DNA of 31,308 nucleotides from Rhodospirillaceae bacterium UBA6219 (lineage in GTDB: Bacteria; Pseudomonadota; Alphaproteobacteria; Rhodospirillales; Magnetospirillaceae), in assembly GCA_002435715.1 (NCBI GenBank), contig DISD01000085.1:1-31308 (forward strand), given 5' to 3'. This document shows, piece by piece, positions 6,405 to 15,275 of the stretch. The position numbers and the translations under genes are program-made. The notes under the pieces were generated by a model. The model was not told where the DNA came from. It did no database searches and saw only the letters and a program-made list of their open reading frames with translations. Numbering within the stretch: the first letter of the stretch is position 1; every line of letters starts with the position of its first letter.

Positions 6405-7763
6405 ATGCCCCGCGATGTGATCGGAATTTTCATGCACTCACCCGCATCGCAAGAAGACCAGATTCTGGCTCGCGCCATCGCGACTTCGGATCCGTCGCAT
6501 CTTGCCCCCCTGCACGGCGTCCTGCCGGCGGAATTCCTGAACAGCCTGCACGGCTTGCTGCAAGCCGCCAACGCCCCCTATGCCCCTTTGGCCGCCACGT
6601 TCGCGACCATGGGGCTGAAACAGACCGCCTTGGCCTGCCTGGACCGGGCCTTGAGCAACGGCCCGCCCTTGAACGCGCGGGCCGACATCTTGGAACATCG
6701 CTATCGTCTGCTGGGCGATCCCCAGCAAGGAACGTGGGTGCTGTCCCGGCTGCGCGGTCAGGGCCGCACCCCAGCCTTGGACGAAGACGGGACAGACGAC
6801 CTGCGCACGGTGTCGGCCACCACCTCGGCCGGGGAACATGCCCGCCTGCGCGACGCCGTTCCCGACCACCCCCTGCGGCGCGACCCCCTTCGCGATCCCT
6901 GGCACAGCAAGCCCGATCGACTGAGCCGCCATGATCCGGTGATGGGCGCGGCCGAGGATGCTTCCTTTCTGGTGGTTCAGGGAAACGCCCCCGTGCTGCA
7001 CGTGGAATGCACAATCGAAGGCGACGGCCCCTTGGCGTGCCTGCAATCGGCCTTGCGCCTGACCCCGCTGCCCGGCATCGGCGAGCCGGCGCTGATCCTG
7101 GCCCTCGATCGTCTGGAAAAACTGGCTACTCACCTGCAGGCGCCCTTCATCTTGGTGGAACGCGATGGCGACGAAATGGCCCCGGTTGCCGACTGGCTTG
7201 ACCGTCATGGCCGAACGCGTCGTTCTTTCGAACAGGCTTGGATCATGCTGGATCAAAGCCCCCAGGAAATCGAAAAAGCCTTCCGCGACACCCATCGTCA
7301 GCAGGTGCGCTGGGGCCGTCGGAATTTGGATATCCGTCGTTGGCAAGGTGATGACGACAACAGCCTTGTCGGCGCCTATTTCGAGCTGTGTCGCGCGGAA
7401 AACCGAGCCGCGCCCATGCGGCCCGACGATTTGCGGCAGAGATTGGCCGATGACGCGGCGTGGCTGTACGTCGCCCATCTGGACGCCAATCCCGTGAGCG
7501 TGGTGATCGTTTCGCGTCATGACCGCGATTGCTATTACCAAGCCGGCATTTCACGGCGTTTGGGCAACAAGCCCCTGTCCCACGCCCCTTTGGCGCAGGC
7601 CATCCTGGATGCACACGACCGGGGACTGGAGCGTTTCCACCTGGGCCTGTTGCACACCGATCCGGCCTTCGACGCCAAGCTGCGCGGCATCGCCGGTTTC
7701 AAGCGCGGCTTCACCCGCTCCTTGCGTCCGTTGCAATGGGTGGCGGTTCACCCGGCACCATAA
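6405..7763 (+). CDS. FemAB/GNAT-like acyltransferase with unrecognised N-terminal domain
   Basis: The 452-residue protein has two parts. Residues from about 200 to the end resemble the FemAB/BioF2-like (Acetyltransf_6) GNAT family: FRDTHRQQVRWGRRNLDI, AWLYVAHLDANPVSVVIV and the C-terminal pattern HTDPAFDAKLRGIAGFKRGF, which in this family forms the end of the acyl-transfer domain. The first 200 residues are not recognised; 60-125 look helical and TPR-like (ATMGLKQTALACLDRALSNG). No signal peptide is seen, so a cytoplasmic enzyme acting on cell-wall, polysaccharide or protein substrates is likely, the substrate being unknown. Start uncertain: the ATG at 6405 follows TAAGGC, and a second ATG lies at 6432. 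It stands alone on its strand. Confidence 0.7.
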   Translation: MPRDVIGIFMHSPASQEDQILARAIATSDPSHLAPLHGVLPAEFLNSLHGLLQAANAPYAPLAATFATMGLKQTALACLDRALSNGPPLNARADILEHRYRLLGDPQQGTWVLSRLRGQGRTPALDEDGTDDLRTVSATTSAGEHARLRDAVPDHPLRRDPLRDPWHSKPDRLSRHDPVMGAAEDASFLVVQGNAPVLHVECTIEGDGPLACLQSALRLTPLPGIGEPALILALDRLEKLATHLQAPFILVERDGDEMAPVADWLDRHGRTRRSFEQAWIMLDQSPQEIEKAFRDTHRQQVRWGRRNLDIRRWQGDDDNSLVGAYFELCRAENRAAPMRPDDLRQRLADDAAWLYVAHLDANPVSVVIVSRHDRDCYYQAGISRRLGNKPLSHAPLAQAILDAHDRGLERFHLGLLHTDPAFDAKLRGIAGFKRGFTRSLRPLQWVAVHPAP

Positions 7764-7791
7764 AAAAGGCCGCCCGGTTGCCCGGGCGGCC
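7762..7791 (-). terminator. Intrinsic terminator after the OFA transporter gene
   Basis: Perfect 10-bp stem 7768-7777 (GGCCGCCCGG) with 7782-7791, a four-base loop, and six U residues on the minus strand (A at 7762-7767). It ends the lysR/fds-fdhD-transporter transcripts. The stem begins 5 bases after the stop codon of the convergent acyltransferase gene and may also serve that strand, although no T-run follows on the plus side. Confidence 0.85.
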
Positions 7792-7810
7792 AGGTGTTCA
7801 GGCTCAGGGA

Positions 7811-9463
7811 TCAGTGGAACAATTGCAGGGTCTTTTGGATGGTGATCCAGATACCCCAGGCCAGGGGCACCCACACCACCGCCCAGGCCAAGGTCACCTT
7901 CCAGGAATGCTTGACCTCGTCGGCCAGGGCTTCCACGTCGGCGACGAAATGCTGGTGGGTGTCGTCGGCGATCTTCTTTTCCTCGGCCAGTTCCTCGTCA
8001 CTCATGTGGTGTTCTTCGGCCACCGAGGTCACCAGCCAGTTGCACAGGAAGCCCAGTGCCAACAGACCGGCCAGGATGTACATGGTGATGTTGTAGACGT
8101 CGGCTCGGGCCACACCGTGTTCCAACTGGTATTCACGGATGTAGTTGACCAGAACCGGGCCCAGCACGCCGGCCGTCGACCACGCGGTCAACAGACGGCC
8201 GTGGATGGCGCCTACCATCTTGGTGCCGAACATGTCGGCCAGATAGGCCGGCACGGTGGCGAAGCCGCCGCCATACATGGAGACGATGACGCAGAACATC
8301 AGTACGAACAAGATCAGCGCGCCGCCTTGCGAAGCGAACGGCACCGAGGCGTACATCAAGATGCCCAGCGCGAAGAAGACGAAATAGGTGTTCTTGCGGC
8401 CCAGCTTGTCCGACAGCGACGCCCAGAAGAAACGCCCGGCGATGTTGAACAGCGACAGCAGGCCGGTGAAGCCCGCCGCCACGGCGGCGATCTGGCCCTT
8501 TTGCGCGGCGGAAAGCTCGTTGAAGGTGGCTTCGATGCCGATCAGCTTGCCGGCGAACACTTCCTGCAGCAGCGGCGAGGCCATGCCCAGGATGCCGATA
8601 CCGGCGGTGACGTTCAGGCACAGCACGCCCCAGACCAGCCAGAACTGCTTGGTGCGCCAGGCGACGTCCAAATGGACATGCTTGTCGGTGATCATCGACT
8701 TGGACTTGTCGGGCGCCGGCGGCGTCCAGCCGGCGGGCTTCCAGTTCTCGGCCGGAACGCGATACCCCAAGGCGCCGCCCATCATGAAGATGAAATAGAT
8801 GATGCCCAGGCAGACGAAGGTTTCCCACACGCCCACCGAGGTGGGGGTGGCGAAGTACTTCATCAGCTTGTCGGCCATGGGGGCGCCGATCATGGCACCG
8901 CCGCCGAAGCCCATGATGGCCATGCCGGTCGCCATGCCGCGACGGTCGGGGAACCACTTGATCAGGGTCGAGACCGGCGAGATGTAGCCCAGCCCCAGGC
9001 CGATACCGCCGATGATGCCCGAGCCCAGCCACAACAGCCAGATCTGGTGGACATAGACGCCCAGGGCGGAAATCAGCAGACCGCCGCTCCAGCAGATGGC
9101 GGCGACGACGCCGGCCTTGCGCGGGCCGGCCTTTTCCAACCAACCGCCCCACACCGCGGCCGACGAGCCCAGGAAGACGAAGAACAGGGTGTACATCCAC
9201 CCCAGCATGGAAATCTTCCAGTCGCAGCCGGTGGCGAAGACGCTTTGGATAAAGGTCATGTCGGCGGGACAGGCCACCGATTGGTTGATGCCGACGGCAC
9301 GCGACAGCGGCAACCAGAACACCGAGAAGCCGTAAGCCATGCCGATGCACAGATGGATGGCCAAAGCGGCCGGCGGGACCAGCCAACGATTGAAACCGGG
9401 GCGGGCGATCGTGCGTTCGCGCGACAGCATGCCCCCTGGCAAAGCGATGGACGCAGTACTCAT
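7811..9463 (-). CDS. OFA-family MFS transporter, probable formate/oxalate carrier
   Basis: Inner-membrane MFS carrier of the oxalate:formate antiporter (OFA) family. At 550 residues it is longer than classical OxlT (a little over 400). Visible marks are NRWLVPPAALAIHLCIGMAYGFSVFWLPL at the N-terminus (first helix), GLGLGYISPVSTLIKWFPDRRG (the OFA signature after helix 4) and LSDKLGRKNTYF in the second half. The extra length comes from a two-cysteine external loop after helix 1 (about 55-85) and a C-terminal charged segment (HHMSDEELAEEKK) followed by one more membrane helix. It ends the fdsGBA-fdhD run, 44 bases after fdhD, so formate is the best-supported substrate. The ATG at 9463 has GGGGAGG upstream; an ATG at 9430 is also possible. 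Confidence 0.85.
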   Translation of the reverse strand: MSTASIALPGGMLSRERTIARPGFNRWLVPPAALAIHLCIGMAYGFSVFWLPLSRAVGINQSVACPADMTFIQSVFATGCDWKISMLGWMYTLFFVFLGSSAAVWGGWLEKAGPRKAGVVAAICWSGGLLISALGVYVHQIWLLWLGSGIIGGIGLGLGYISPVSTLIKWFPDRRGMATGMAIMGFGGGAMIGAPMADKLMKYFATPTSVGVWETFVCLGIIYFIFMMGGALGYRVPAENWKPAGWTPPAPDKSKSMITDKHVHLDVAWRTKQFWLVWGVLCLNVTAGIGILGMASPLLQEVFAGKLIGIEATFNELSAAQKGQIAAVAAGFTGLLSLFNIAGRFFWASLSDKLGRKNTYFVFFALGILMYASVPFASQGGALILFVLMFCVIVSMYGGGFATVPAYLADMFGTKMVGAIHGRLLTAWSTAGVLGPVLVNYIREYQLEHGVARADVYNITMYILAGLLALGFLCNWLVTSVAEEHHMSDEELAEEKKIADDTHQHFVADVEALADEVKHSWKVTLAWAVVWVPLAWGIWITIQKTLQLFH

Positions 9464-9507
9464 TCCTTGAAACCTCCCCTATGGGCCGCTTTTGCCGCGG
9501 GCCTTGG

Positions 9508-10326
9508 TCACTCCAACACCACAACCGCCTTGGCCTTGGCGCTGACCGCCAAGGACATGCCCACCTGCCTGGCCATGGACAGCGCCATGGTGGTGGGGGC
9601 GGATACCGACGCCAGCAGGCCGATGCCCACATTGGCCGCCTTTTGAACCAGTTCGAAACCGCAGCGGCTGGACATAACGACGAAACCGTCGGAATTGTCC
9701 ATCCCGGCCCGCGACATGGCCCCGATGAGTTTGTCGAGCGCGGTGTGCCGCCCCACGTCTTCGCGTGACAGCAGCACCCGGCCCTGGCGGTCGCACCAGG
9801 CGGCGCCATGGACGGAAAAGTTCCGCGCCCGCATGGGCTGATGATGGTGCAAGGAATCGAAGGCCCGGGCGATGGCCTCGGGCGCCACATCCGGACGCCG
9901 CACCGGCTTCAACGGCCGACGCAGCGCTTCCAGCGTCTCGATGCCGCAGATGCCGCAGCCGGATCGCCCTTCCATGGCGCGGCCCCGGCTCATCAGCGCC
10001 GCGGCACGCACGTTGGGGATGGTCATGCGCACCGCCAGACCGGCCTCCAGGCGCAAAACCTCGATGTCATCCACTTCCGAGGCGTTTTCCACCACGCCTT
10101 CGGCCAGGGAAAAGCCCAGACCGAAATCTTCCAGATCGGCCGGGCTGGCCAGCATCACCGCGAAGGACCGGCCATTATAGACCAGAGCGGTGGGCTCTTC
10201 CTCGGGCAGGTGCCATTCCACCACTTCCGACACCGCGATGTTGCGGTGGCTGACGCCCTTGACCGGCACCGAGCAATCAGCCCCCTCGGCCGGGGAGGTT
10301 TGTGGTGAGGACTTGGCGCGGCTCAT
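9508..10326 (-). CDS. fdhD: Formate dehydrogenase accessory sulfurtransferase FdhD
   Basis: FdhD (FdsC in fds operons) passes sulfur from a cysteine desulfurase to the molybdenum cofactor and is needed for active formate dehydrogenase. The 272-residue protein has the conserved CxxC loop in GRSGCGICG (Cys124 and Cys127), plus FSVHGAAWCDRQGRVLLSREDVGRHTALDK, typical of the family's cofactor-binding core. It starts 12 bases after fdsA with AAGGAAG as ribosome binding site, so it is translated from the same mRNA as its client enzyme. Confidence 0.95.
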   Translation of the reverse strand: MSRAKSSPQTSPAEGADCSVPVKGVSHRNIAVSEVVEWHLPEEEPTALVYNGRSFAVMLASPADLEDFGLGFSLAEGVVENASEVDDIEVLRLEAGLAVRMTIPNVRAAALMSRGRAMEGRSGCGICGIETLEALRRPLKPVRRPDVAPEAIARAFDSLHHHQPMRARNFSVHGAAWCDRQGRVLLSREDVGRHTALDKLIGAMSRAGMDNSDGFVVMSSRCGFELVQKAANVGIGLLASVSAPTTMALSMARQVGMSLAVSAKAKAVVVLE

Positions 10327-10338
10327 GGTCGGTCTTCC

Positions 10339-13125
10339 TTATTCCGCCACCAGGGTCTGCACCGCGTTGGCGATGGCGACCTGGACGGCGGTGACCTTGT
10401 ATTCGGGACAATTGGTGGCCCAGTCCGAATTGTCGGTGGTCACCACGTTGGCCCCGGTCACCGGATGGTGGAAGGTGGTGTAGACCACGCCCTGGGGGAC
10501 GCGCTCGGTGATTTCGGCGCGAAGCGTGGTCGCCCCCATGCGACTGGCCAGCGACACCATGTCGCCGTCACCGATGCCGCGATTTTCGGCGTCGAAGGGA
10601 TGGATTTCCAACACGTCCTCGGGGTGCCAGGCGACGTTGTCGGTGCGCCTTGTCTGGGCGCCCACATTATATTGCGACAGGATGCGACCGGTGGTCAGGA
10701 TCAGCGGGAAGAACCGCGATGTCTGTTCGGTGGTGGGGACGAATTCGGTCAGGACGAAATTGCCCTTGCCGCGTACGAAGCCGTCCACATGCATGATCGG
10801 CGTGCCGTGCGGCGCCGCATCGGTGACCGGCCATTGCAGGCTGCCTTCGGCGTCCAGGCGTTCGAAGCTGACGCCCTTGAAGGTCGGCGTCACCTTGGCG
10901 ATTTCCGCCATGATCTCGGCGCCGTTGTTCCAGTGCATGGGATAGCCCATGGCGGTGGCGATGGCGGCGACCACTTGCCATTCATGCATGCCCGACCGCG
11001 GCGCCATGGCCGGACGCACCCGGTTGATGCGGCGTTCGGCATTGGTGAAGGTGCCGTCCTTTTCCAAAAACGAGGTGCCGGGCAGGAAGACATGGGCGTA
11101 AGCCGCCGTCTCGTTCAGGAACAGATCCTGGACCACCAGGAAGTCCAGGGCTTCCAGCGCCGCCGTGACATGGTTGGTGTTGGGATCGGATTGAGCGATG
11201 TCCTCGCCATGGACGAACATGCCCTTGTAAGAGCCGTGCAGGGCCTGGTCGAACATGTTGGGGATGCGCAGGCCCGGCTCGGCATCCAGTTCGCGGCCCC
11301 ACATGACCTCGAACAGGGCGCGCACCGAATCGTCCTTGACCTCGCGGTAGCCGGAAAATTCGTGCGGGAACGACCCCATGTCGCACGATCCCTGGACGTT
11401 GTTCTGACCACGCAGCGGATTGACCCCCACCCCTTCGCGCCCGACATTGCCGGTGGCCATGGCCAGATTGGCGATGCCCATGACGGTGGTCGAGCCCTGG
11501 CTGTGTTCGGTCACCCCCAGGCCGTAATAGATGGCGGCATTGCCGCCGGTGGCGTAAAGCCGCGCCACCTGACGCACACTTTGGGCCGACACGCCGGTTT
11601 CGGCTTCCAGGGTTTCGGGGGAATTGCGATCCTCGGCGACGAAATCCGCCCATTGCTGGAAGTTGATCAGGTCACAGCGTTCGCGGACGAAATCCTGGTT
11701 CACCAGACCTTCGGTGACCACCACATGGGCCAGGGCGTTGATCATCGCCACATTGGTGCCGGGCTTCAGTTGCAGGTGATGTTGCGCGGCGACATGTGGC
11801 CCCTTGACCAGATCGATGGAGCGCGGGTCGATGACCACCAGCTTGGCGCCTTGGCGTACCCGGCGCTTCAGGCGCGAGGCGAAGACCGGGTGACCGGCGG
11901 TGGGGTTGGCGCCCATGACGATGATGACGTCGGATTTGTCGACGCTTTTGAAATCCTGGGTGCCGGCCGAGGTGCCATAGGTCTGCTTCAGACCATAACC
12001 GGTGGGTGAATGGCAGACGCGGGCGCAGGTGTCGACGTTGTTATTGCCGAAACCGGCGCGGATCATCTTTTGCACCGCATAGATTTCTTCGTTGGTGCAA
12101 CGCGACGAGGTGATGCCACCGATGGAACGCGGACCATGCCGGTCCTGAACTTCCCGGAACTTGGCCGCCGTATAGGCGATGGCTTCGTCCCAGCCCACTT
12201 CCCGCCACGGATCGGTGATGCTTTCACGGATCATCGGTTTGGTCTTGCGGTCCTTGTGGCTGGCATAGCCCCAGGCGAAGCGGCCCTTGACGCAGGAATG
12301 GCCGGCATTGGCGCCGCCATCCTTGCTGGGCACCATGCGCACCACATTGTCGCCCTGCATTTCGGCGCGGAAGGAACAGCCCACCCCACAATAGGCGCAG
12401 GTGGTTTCCACCACGTGTTCGGGCTGGCCCAGTCTGGCCACCGATTTTTCGATCAAGGTGGCGGTGGGGCAGGCCTGAACACAGGCGCCGCACGACACGC
12501 ATTCCGAGCCCATGAAATCCAGCGACGGACCGGGGGTGATGCGCGAGGCGAAACCGCGCCCCGAAACGTTCAGGGCGAAGGTACCCTGCACCTCGGCGCA
12601 GGCCCGCACACAGCGCGAGCAGACGATGCATTTGGCCGGGTCGTATTGGAAATAGGGATTGCTGGTGTCCTTGGTCTCGGTCAGGTGGTTTTCACCGGCG
12701 AAACCATAGCGGACCTCGCGCAGGCCGACGGCGCCGGCCATGTCCTGCAGCTCGCAATTGCCGTTGGCCGGACAGGTCAGGCAATCCAACGGGTGGTCCG
12801 AGATATAAAGCTCCATCACCCCCTTGCGCAGCGCCGACAGGCGCGGATTGTTGGTGCACACCTTCATGCCCTCGGCCACCGGGGTGGTGCACGAAGCCGG
12901 CGTGCCCTTGCGGCCGTCGATTTCCACCAGACACAGGCGGCACGAGCCAAAGGGTTCCAGATGGTCGCTTGCACACAATTTGGGGATCATGATCCCGGCC
13001 TCGGCTGCGGCGCGCATCACCGAGGTGCCTTCCGGCACGCTGACGGCGCGGCCATCGATGGTCACAGTGATGGAAGCGGCGCCTTGTTTGGCGGGGGTTC
13101 CGAAATCCTGGCAGCGAAGGGACAT
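10339..13125 (-). CDS. fdsA: NAD-dependent formate dehydrogenase alpha subunit FdsA
   Basis: Catalytic subunit of the soluble molybdenum formate dehydrogenase (formate + NAD+ to CO2 + NADH). Over 928 residues it shows, in order: a [2Fe-2S] domain (Cys51, 62, 65, 79), the NuoG-like His/Cys cluster (His111, Cys115, 118, 124), a two-cluster ferredoxin domain (Cys166, 169, 172, 176 and Cys209, 212, 215, 219), the [4Fe-4S] site of the molybdopterin domain (Cys243, 246, 250, 278), and the molybdenum ligand in ARVCHSPTGYG. That ligand is cysteine (Cys371), not selenocysteine, followed by the catalytic His372. The C-terminal molydopterin-binding domain is complete. The gene lies 16 bases after fdsB and 12 before fdhD; GGGAG precedes the ATG. 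Confidence 0.96.
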   Translation of the reverse strand: MSLRCQDFGTPAKQGAASITVTIDGRAVSVPEGTSVMRAAAEAGIMIPKLCASDHLEPFGSCRLCLVEIDGRKGTPASCTTPVAEGMKVCTNNPRLSALRKGVMELYISDHPLDCLTCPANGNCELQDMAGAVGLREVRYGFAGENHLTETKDTSNPYFQYDPAKCIVCSRCVRACAEVQGTFALNVSGRGFASRITPGPSLDFMGSECVSCGACVQACPTATLIEKSVARLGQPEHVVETTCAYCGVGCSFRAEMQGDNVVRMVPSKDGGANAGHSCVKGRFAWGYASHKDRKTKPMIRESITDPWREVGWDEAIAYTAAKFREVQDRHGPRSIGGITSSRCTNEEIYAVQKMIRAGFGNNNVDTCARVCHSPTGYGLKQTYGTSAGTQDFKSVDKSDVIIVMGANPTAGHPVFASRLKRRVRQGAKLVVIDPRSIDLVKGPHVAAQHHLQLKPGTNVAMINALAHVVVTEGLVNQDFVRERCDLINFQQWADFVAEDRNSPETLEAETGVSAQSVRQVARLYATGGNAAIYYGLGVTEHSQGSTTVMGIANLAMATGNVGREGVGVNPLRGQNNVQGSCDMGSFPHEFSGYREVKDDSVRALFEVMWGRELDAEPGLRIPNMFDQALHGSYKGMFVHGEDIAQSDPNTNHVTAALEALDFLVVQDLFLNETAAYAHVFLPGTSFLEKDGTFTNAERRINRVRPAMAPRSGMHEWQVVAAIATAMGYPMHWNNGAEIMAEIAKVTPTFKGVSFERLDAEGSLQWPVTDAAPHGTPIMHVDGFVRGKGNFVLTEFVPTTEQTSRFFPLILTTGRILSQYNVGAQTRRTDNVAWHPEDVLEIHPFDAENRGIGDGDMVSLASRMGATTLRAEITERVPQGVVYTTFHHPVTGANVVTTDNSDWATNCPEYKVTAVQVAIANAVQTLVAE

Positions 13126-13141
13126 GGCGGGCTCCCGGTCT

Positions 13142-14677
13142 TTAGGCGAAATCTTCGGGGAAATGACGGATGGCGCTTTTCACCGGCAACGGCGTCAGCC
13201 CACCCATGGCGCACAGCGACCCATCGGTCATCACCGTGCAAAGGTCTTCCAGCAAGATCATGTTGGCCGCCCGGTCGATACCGGCGACGATCTTGTCCAG
13301 CACCTCGCGGCCACGGGTCGAACCGATACGGCACGGCGTGCATTTGCCGCACGATTCCTCGGCGCAGAATTCCATGGCGAACCGCGCCATGTGATCCATG
13401 CGCACGCTGTCGTCGAACACCACCAGACCGCCATGGCCCAGCATGGCCCCGGCTTCCGCCATGGATTCGTAATCGGCCGACAGCGACAATTGGCTTTCCG
13501 GCACATAGGCGCCCAAGGGGCCGCCCACCTGCACCGCCCGGAGCGGCCGCCCGGTGGCGGTGCCGCCACCATAGCGGTAAACCAGATCGTGCAAGGAAAC
13601 GCCGAAGGCCAGTTCCACCAATCCACCACGGGCGATGTTGCCGGCCAGCTGGAACGGCTGGGTGCCATGGGACCGCCCGGCGCCGAAATCGCGATAGAAC
13701 GCGGCGCCCTGGGCCAGCACTACCGGCACCGAGGTCAGGGTCAACACGTTGTTGACGACGGTGGGCTTGCCGAACAGACCTTCCAAGGCCGGGATGGGCG
13801 GCTTGGCACGGACCACGCCGCGCTTGCCTTCCAGGCTTTCCAGCATGGCGGTCTCTTCGCCGCACACATAAGAACCGGCGCCGACGCGCACTTCCAGATG
13901 GAAGTCGTGACCGGAACCATGGATGTTGCTGCCCAGCCAGTCCTGTTCATAGGCAATGCGGATGGCTTCGCGCAGGGTCTCGACCGCATGCGGATATTCG
14001 GACCGCAGATAGACATAGCCCTGCCGGGCACCCACCGCCAAGGCGGTGATGGTCATGCCCTCGATCAGCAAGAAGGGGTCGCCTTCGATGATCATGCGGT
14101 CGGCGAAGGTGCCGCTGTCGCCTTCATCGGCGTTGCAGCAGACGAATTTTTCGTCCGATGGGGCGTTCAGCACCGTGTTCCATTTGATGCCGGTGGGAAA
14201 ACCGGCGCCGCCACGACCGCGCAGGCCGGAATCGGTCACTTCCTTGACGATCTCGGCCGGCGTCATCTTCAAGGCCTTTTCCAGCCCGGCGAAACCGCCA
14301 TGGGCTTGGTAATCGGCCACCGACAACGGGTCGGTCACTCCGCAGCGGGCGAAGGTCAGGCGCTGTTGATGCTTGAAGTAGAAGATTTCCTCGGTCAGGC
14401 CATGGCCCAACGGATGGGGCTTGGCCTCCAGGAAGCCGGCATCGAACAGCTCGGCAACGTTTTCAGGGGTGACCGGGCCATAGGCGACGCGGCCGGCGGG
14501 GGTCGCCACCTCGACCAACGGTTCCAGCCACAACATGCCGCGCGAGCCATTGCGCACGATATGGACCGGCAGCTTCCGCGCCTCGGCTTCGGCGACGATG
14601 GCGGCCGCCACCTGATCGGCGCCCACCGACAGGGCAGCGGCGTCGCGGGGAACGTAAAGGGTGATTGCGGCGCTCAT
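13142..14677 (-). CDS. fdsB: NAD-dependent formate dehydrogenase beta subunit FdsB
   Basis: NuoF-like diaphorase subunit that takes electrons from FdsA and reduces NAD+. In its 511 residues the first ~110 form a thioredoxin-like [2Fe-2S]-type domain as in HoxF/FdsB, though without the four cluster cysteines. Then come the FMN site GRGGAGFPTG (154-163), the NADH site GAGSYVCGEETA (about 266-277) and the [4Fe-4S] motif ESCGKCTPCR with Cys443, 446, 449 and Cys489, 40 residues further on as in NuoF. Its ATG overlaps the fdsG stop by 4 bases (TCAT on the plus strand at 14674-14677), implying coupled translation. Confidence 0.95.
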   Translation of the reverse strand: MSAAITLYVPRDAAALSVGADQVAAAIVAEAEARKLPVHIVRNGSRGMLWLEPLVEVATPAGRVAYGPVTPENVAELFDAGFLEAKPHPLGHGLTEEIFYFKHQQRLTFARCGVTDPLSVADYQAHGGFAGLEKALKMTPAEIVKEVTDSGLRGRGGAGFPTGIKWNTVLNAPSDEKFVCCNADEGDSGTFADRMIIEGDPFLLIEGMTITALAVGARQGYVYLRSEYPHAVETLREAIRIAYEQDWLGSNIHGSGHDFHLEVRVGAGSYVCGEETAMLESLEGKRGVVRAKPPIPALEGLFGKPTVVNNVLTLTSVPVVLAQGAAFYRDFGAGRSHGTQPFQLAGNIARGGLVELAFGVSLHDLVYRYGGGTATGRPLRAVQVGGPLGAYVPESQLSLSADYESMAEAGAMLGHGGLVVFDDSVRMDHMARFAMEFCAEESCGKCTPCRIGSTRGREVLDKIVAGIDRAANMILLEDLCTVMTDGSLCAMGGLTPLPVKSAIRHFPEDFA

Positions 14678-15132
14678 GCCAGGGCTCCGTCGATGCGGGC
14701 GGGGGTCAGGCGGCCCATCAATTGATCGTCAACCAAGGCTGACGGCCCCAGGGCGCAATTGCCCAGGCAATAAACCGCCTCCAGGGTGAATTCCCCGTCG
14801 GCACGGGTTTCGCCCAGATCGATGCCCAGCTTGGATTTCAGATGATCCACCAACTTGTCCGAGCCCCGGGCCTGACAGGCTTCGGCCACACAGACACGAA
14901 CCACATGGCGGCCGGGATGGGATTGGCGGAATTCGTGATAGAAAGTGATGACGCCGTGAACTTCCGCTTTCGACAGGTTCAGGCTGTCAGCCAACAGAGG
15001 CGCCGCGTCGGCATCCACATAGCCGAATTCTTCCTGCAGCGCGTGCAGCATGGGCAACAGCGCGCCCCTGAGGGAACGATGGCTGTCAATGATGGCGCGG
15101 GCGCGCTCCGCATTCCAGGCGGCGGCTGTCAT
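14674..15132 (-). CDS. fdsG: NAD-dependent formate dehydrogenase gamma subunit FdsG
   Basis: NuoE-like small subunit of the formate dehydrogenase diaphorase part. The 152-residue protein has an N-terminal helical bundle (LPMLHALQEEFGYVD) and a thioredoxin-fold [2Fe-2S] domain with Cys81, Cys86 (CVAEAC) and Cys122, Cys126 (CLGNC), the NuoE spacing. It opens the fdsGBA-fdhD operon. A weak ribosome binding site GGGAG stands about 14 bases before the ATG at 15132. Confidence 0.95.
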   Translation of the reverse strand: MTAAAWNAERARAIIDSHRSLRGALLPMLHALQEEFGYVDADAAPLLADSLNLSKAEVHGVITFYHEFRQSHPGRHVVRVCVAEACQARGSDKLVDHLKSKLGIDLGETRADGEFTLEAVYCLGNCALGPSALVDDQLMGRLTPARIDGALA

Positions 15133-15212
15133 CGCGGCAGATACTCCCTGTGGGTGTCTTGCTGTGGACCGGCGGGACCGCTTGCCACGCCGGTACTTAA
15201 TTGCCGCTAAGC

Positions 15213-15237
15213 TGAAACATTCCCCACCAGGGTTTCA
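15213..15237. promoter_or_regulatory. Inverted repeat in the fdsG promoter region
   Basis: TGAAAC and GTTTCA arms separated by 13 bases, about 80 bases upstream of the fdsG start. It lies between the LysR-type box and the gene, where an activation site or the promoter would be expected. The function is inferred from position only. Confidence 0.35.
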
Positions 15238-15258
15238 AATACAAAATGCCCATGCTGC

Positions 15259-15275
15259 GATAGCAAATAGCTATC
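15259..15275. promoter_or_regulatory. LysR-type box upstream of fdsG
   Basis: Perfect dyad GATAGC-AAATA-GCTATC. It contains ATAG-N7-CTAT, which fits the T-N11-A pattern of LysR-family recognition sites. It overlaps the stop codon of the lysR gene and lies about 127 bases upstream of the fdsG start, so the linked LysR protein is the natural candidate to bind it. Confidence 0.5.

Noticed and set aside
7529..9646. 705-codon plus-strand ORF
   Set aside because: Antisense of the OFA transporter and the end of the acyltransferase gene; no family features.
10339..13125. Selenocysteine (in-frame TGA) in formate dehydrogenase
   Set aside because: The molybdenum ligand is an ordinary cysteine codon (Cys371) and the frame has no internal stop.
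10465..13755. Long plus-strand ORFs opposite fdsA and fdsB
   Set aside because: Typical GC-rich antisense shadows; fdsA and fdsB carry all the cluster and active-site motifs on the minus strand.
15180..15250. Sigma-54 promoter for fdsG
   Set aside because: A GG pair is present, but no matching GC at the -12 spacing.
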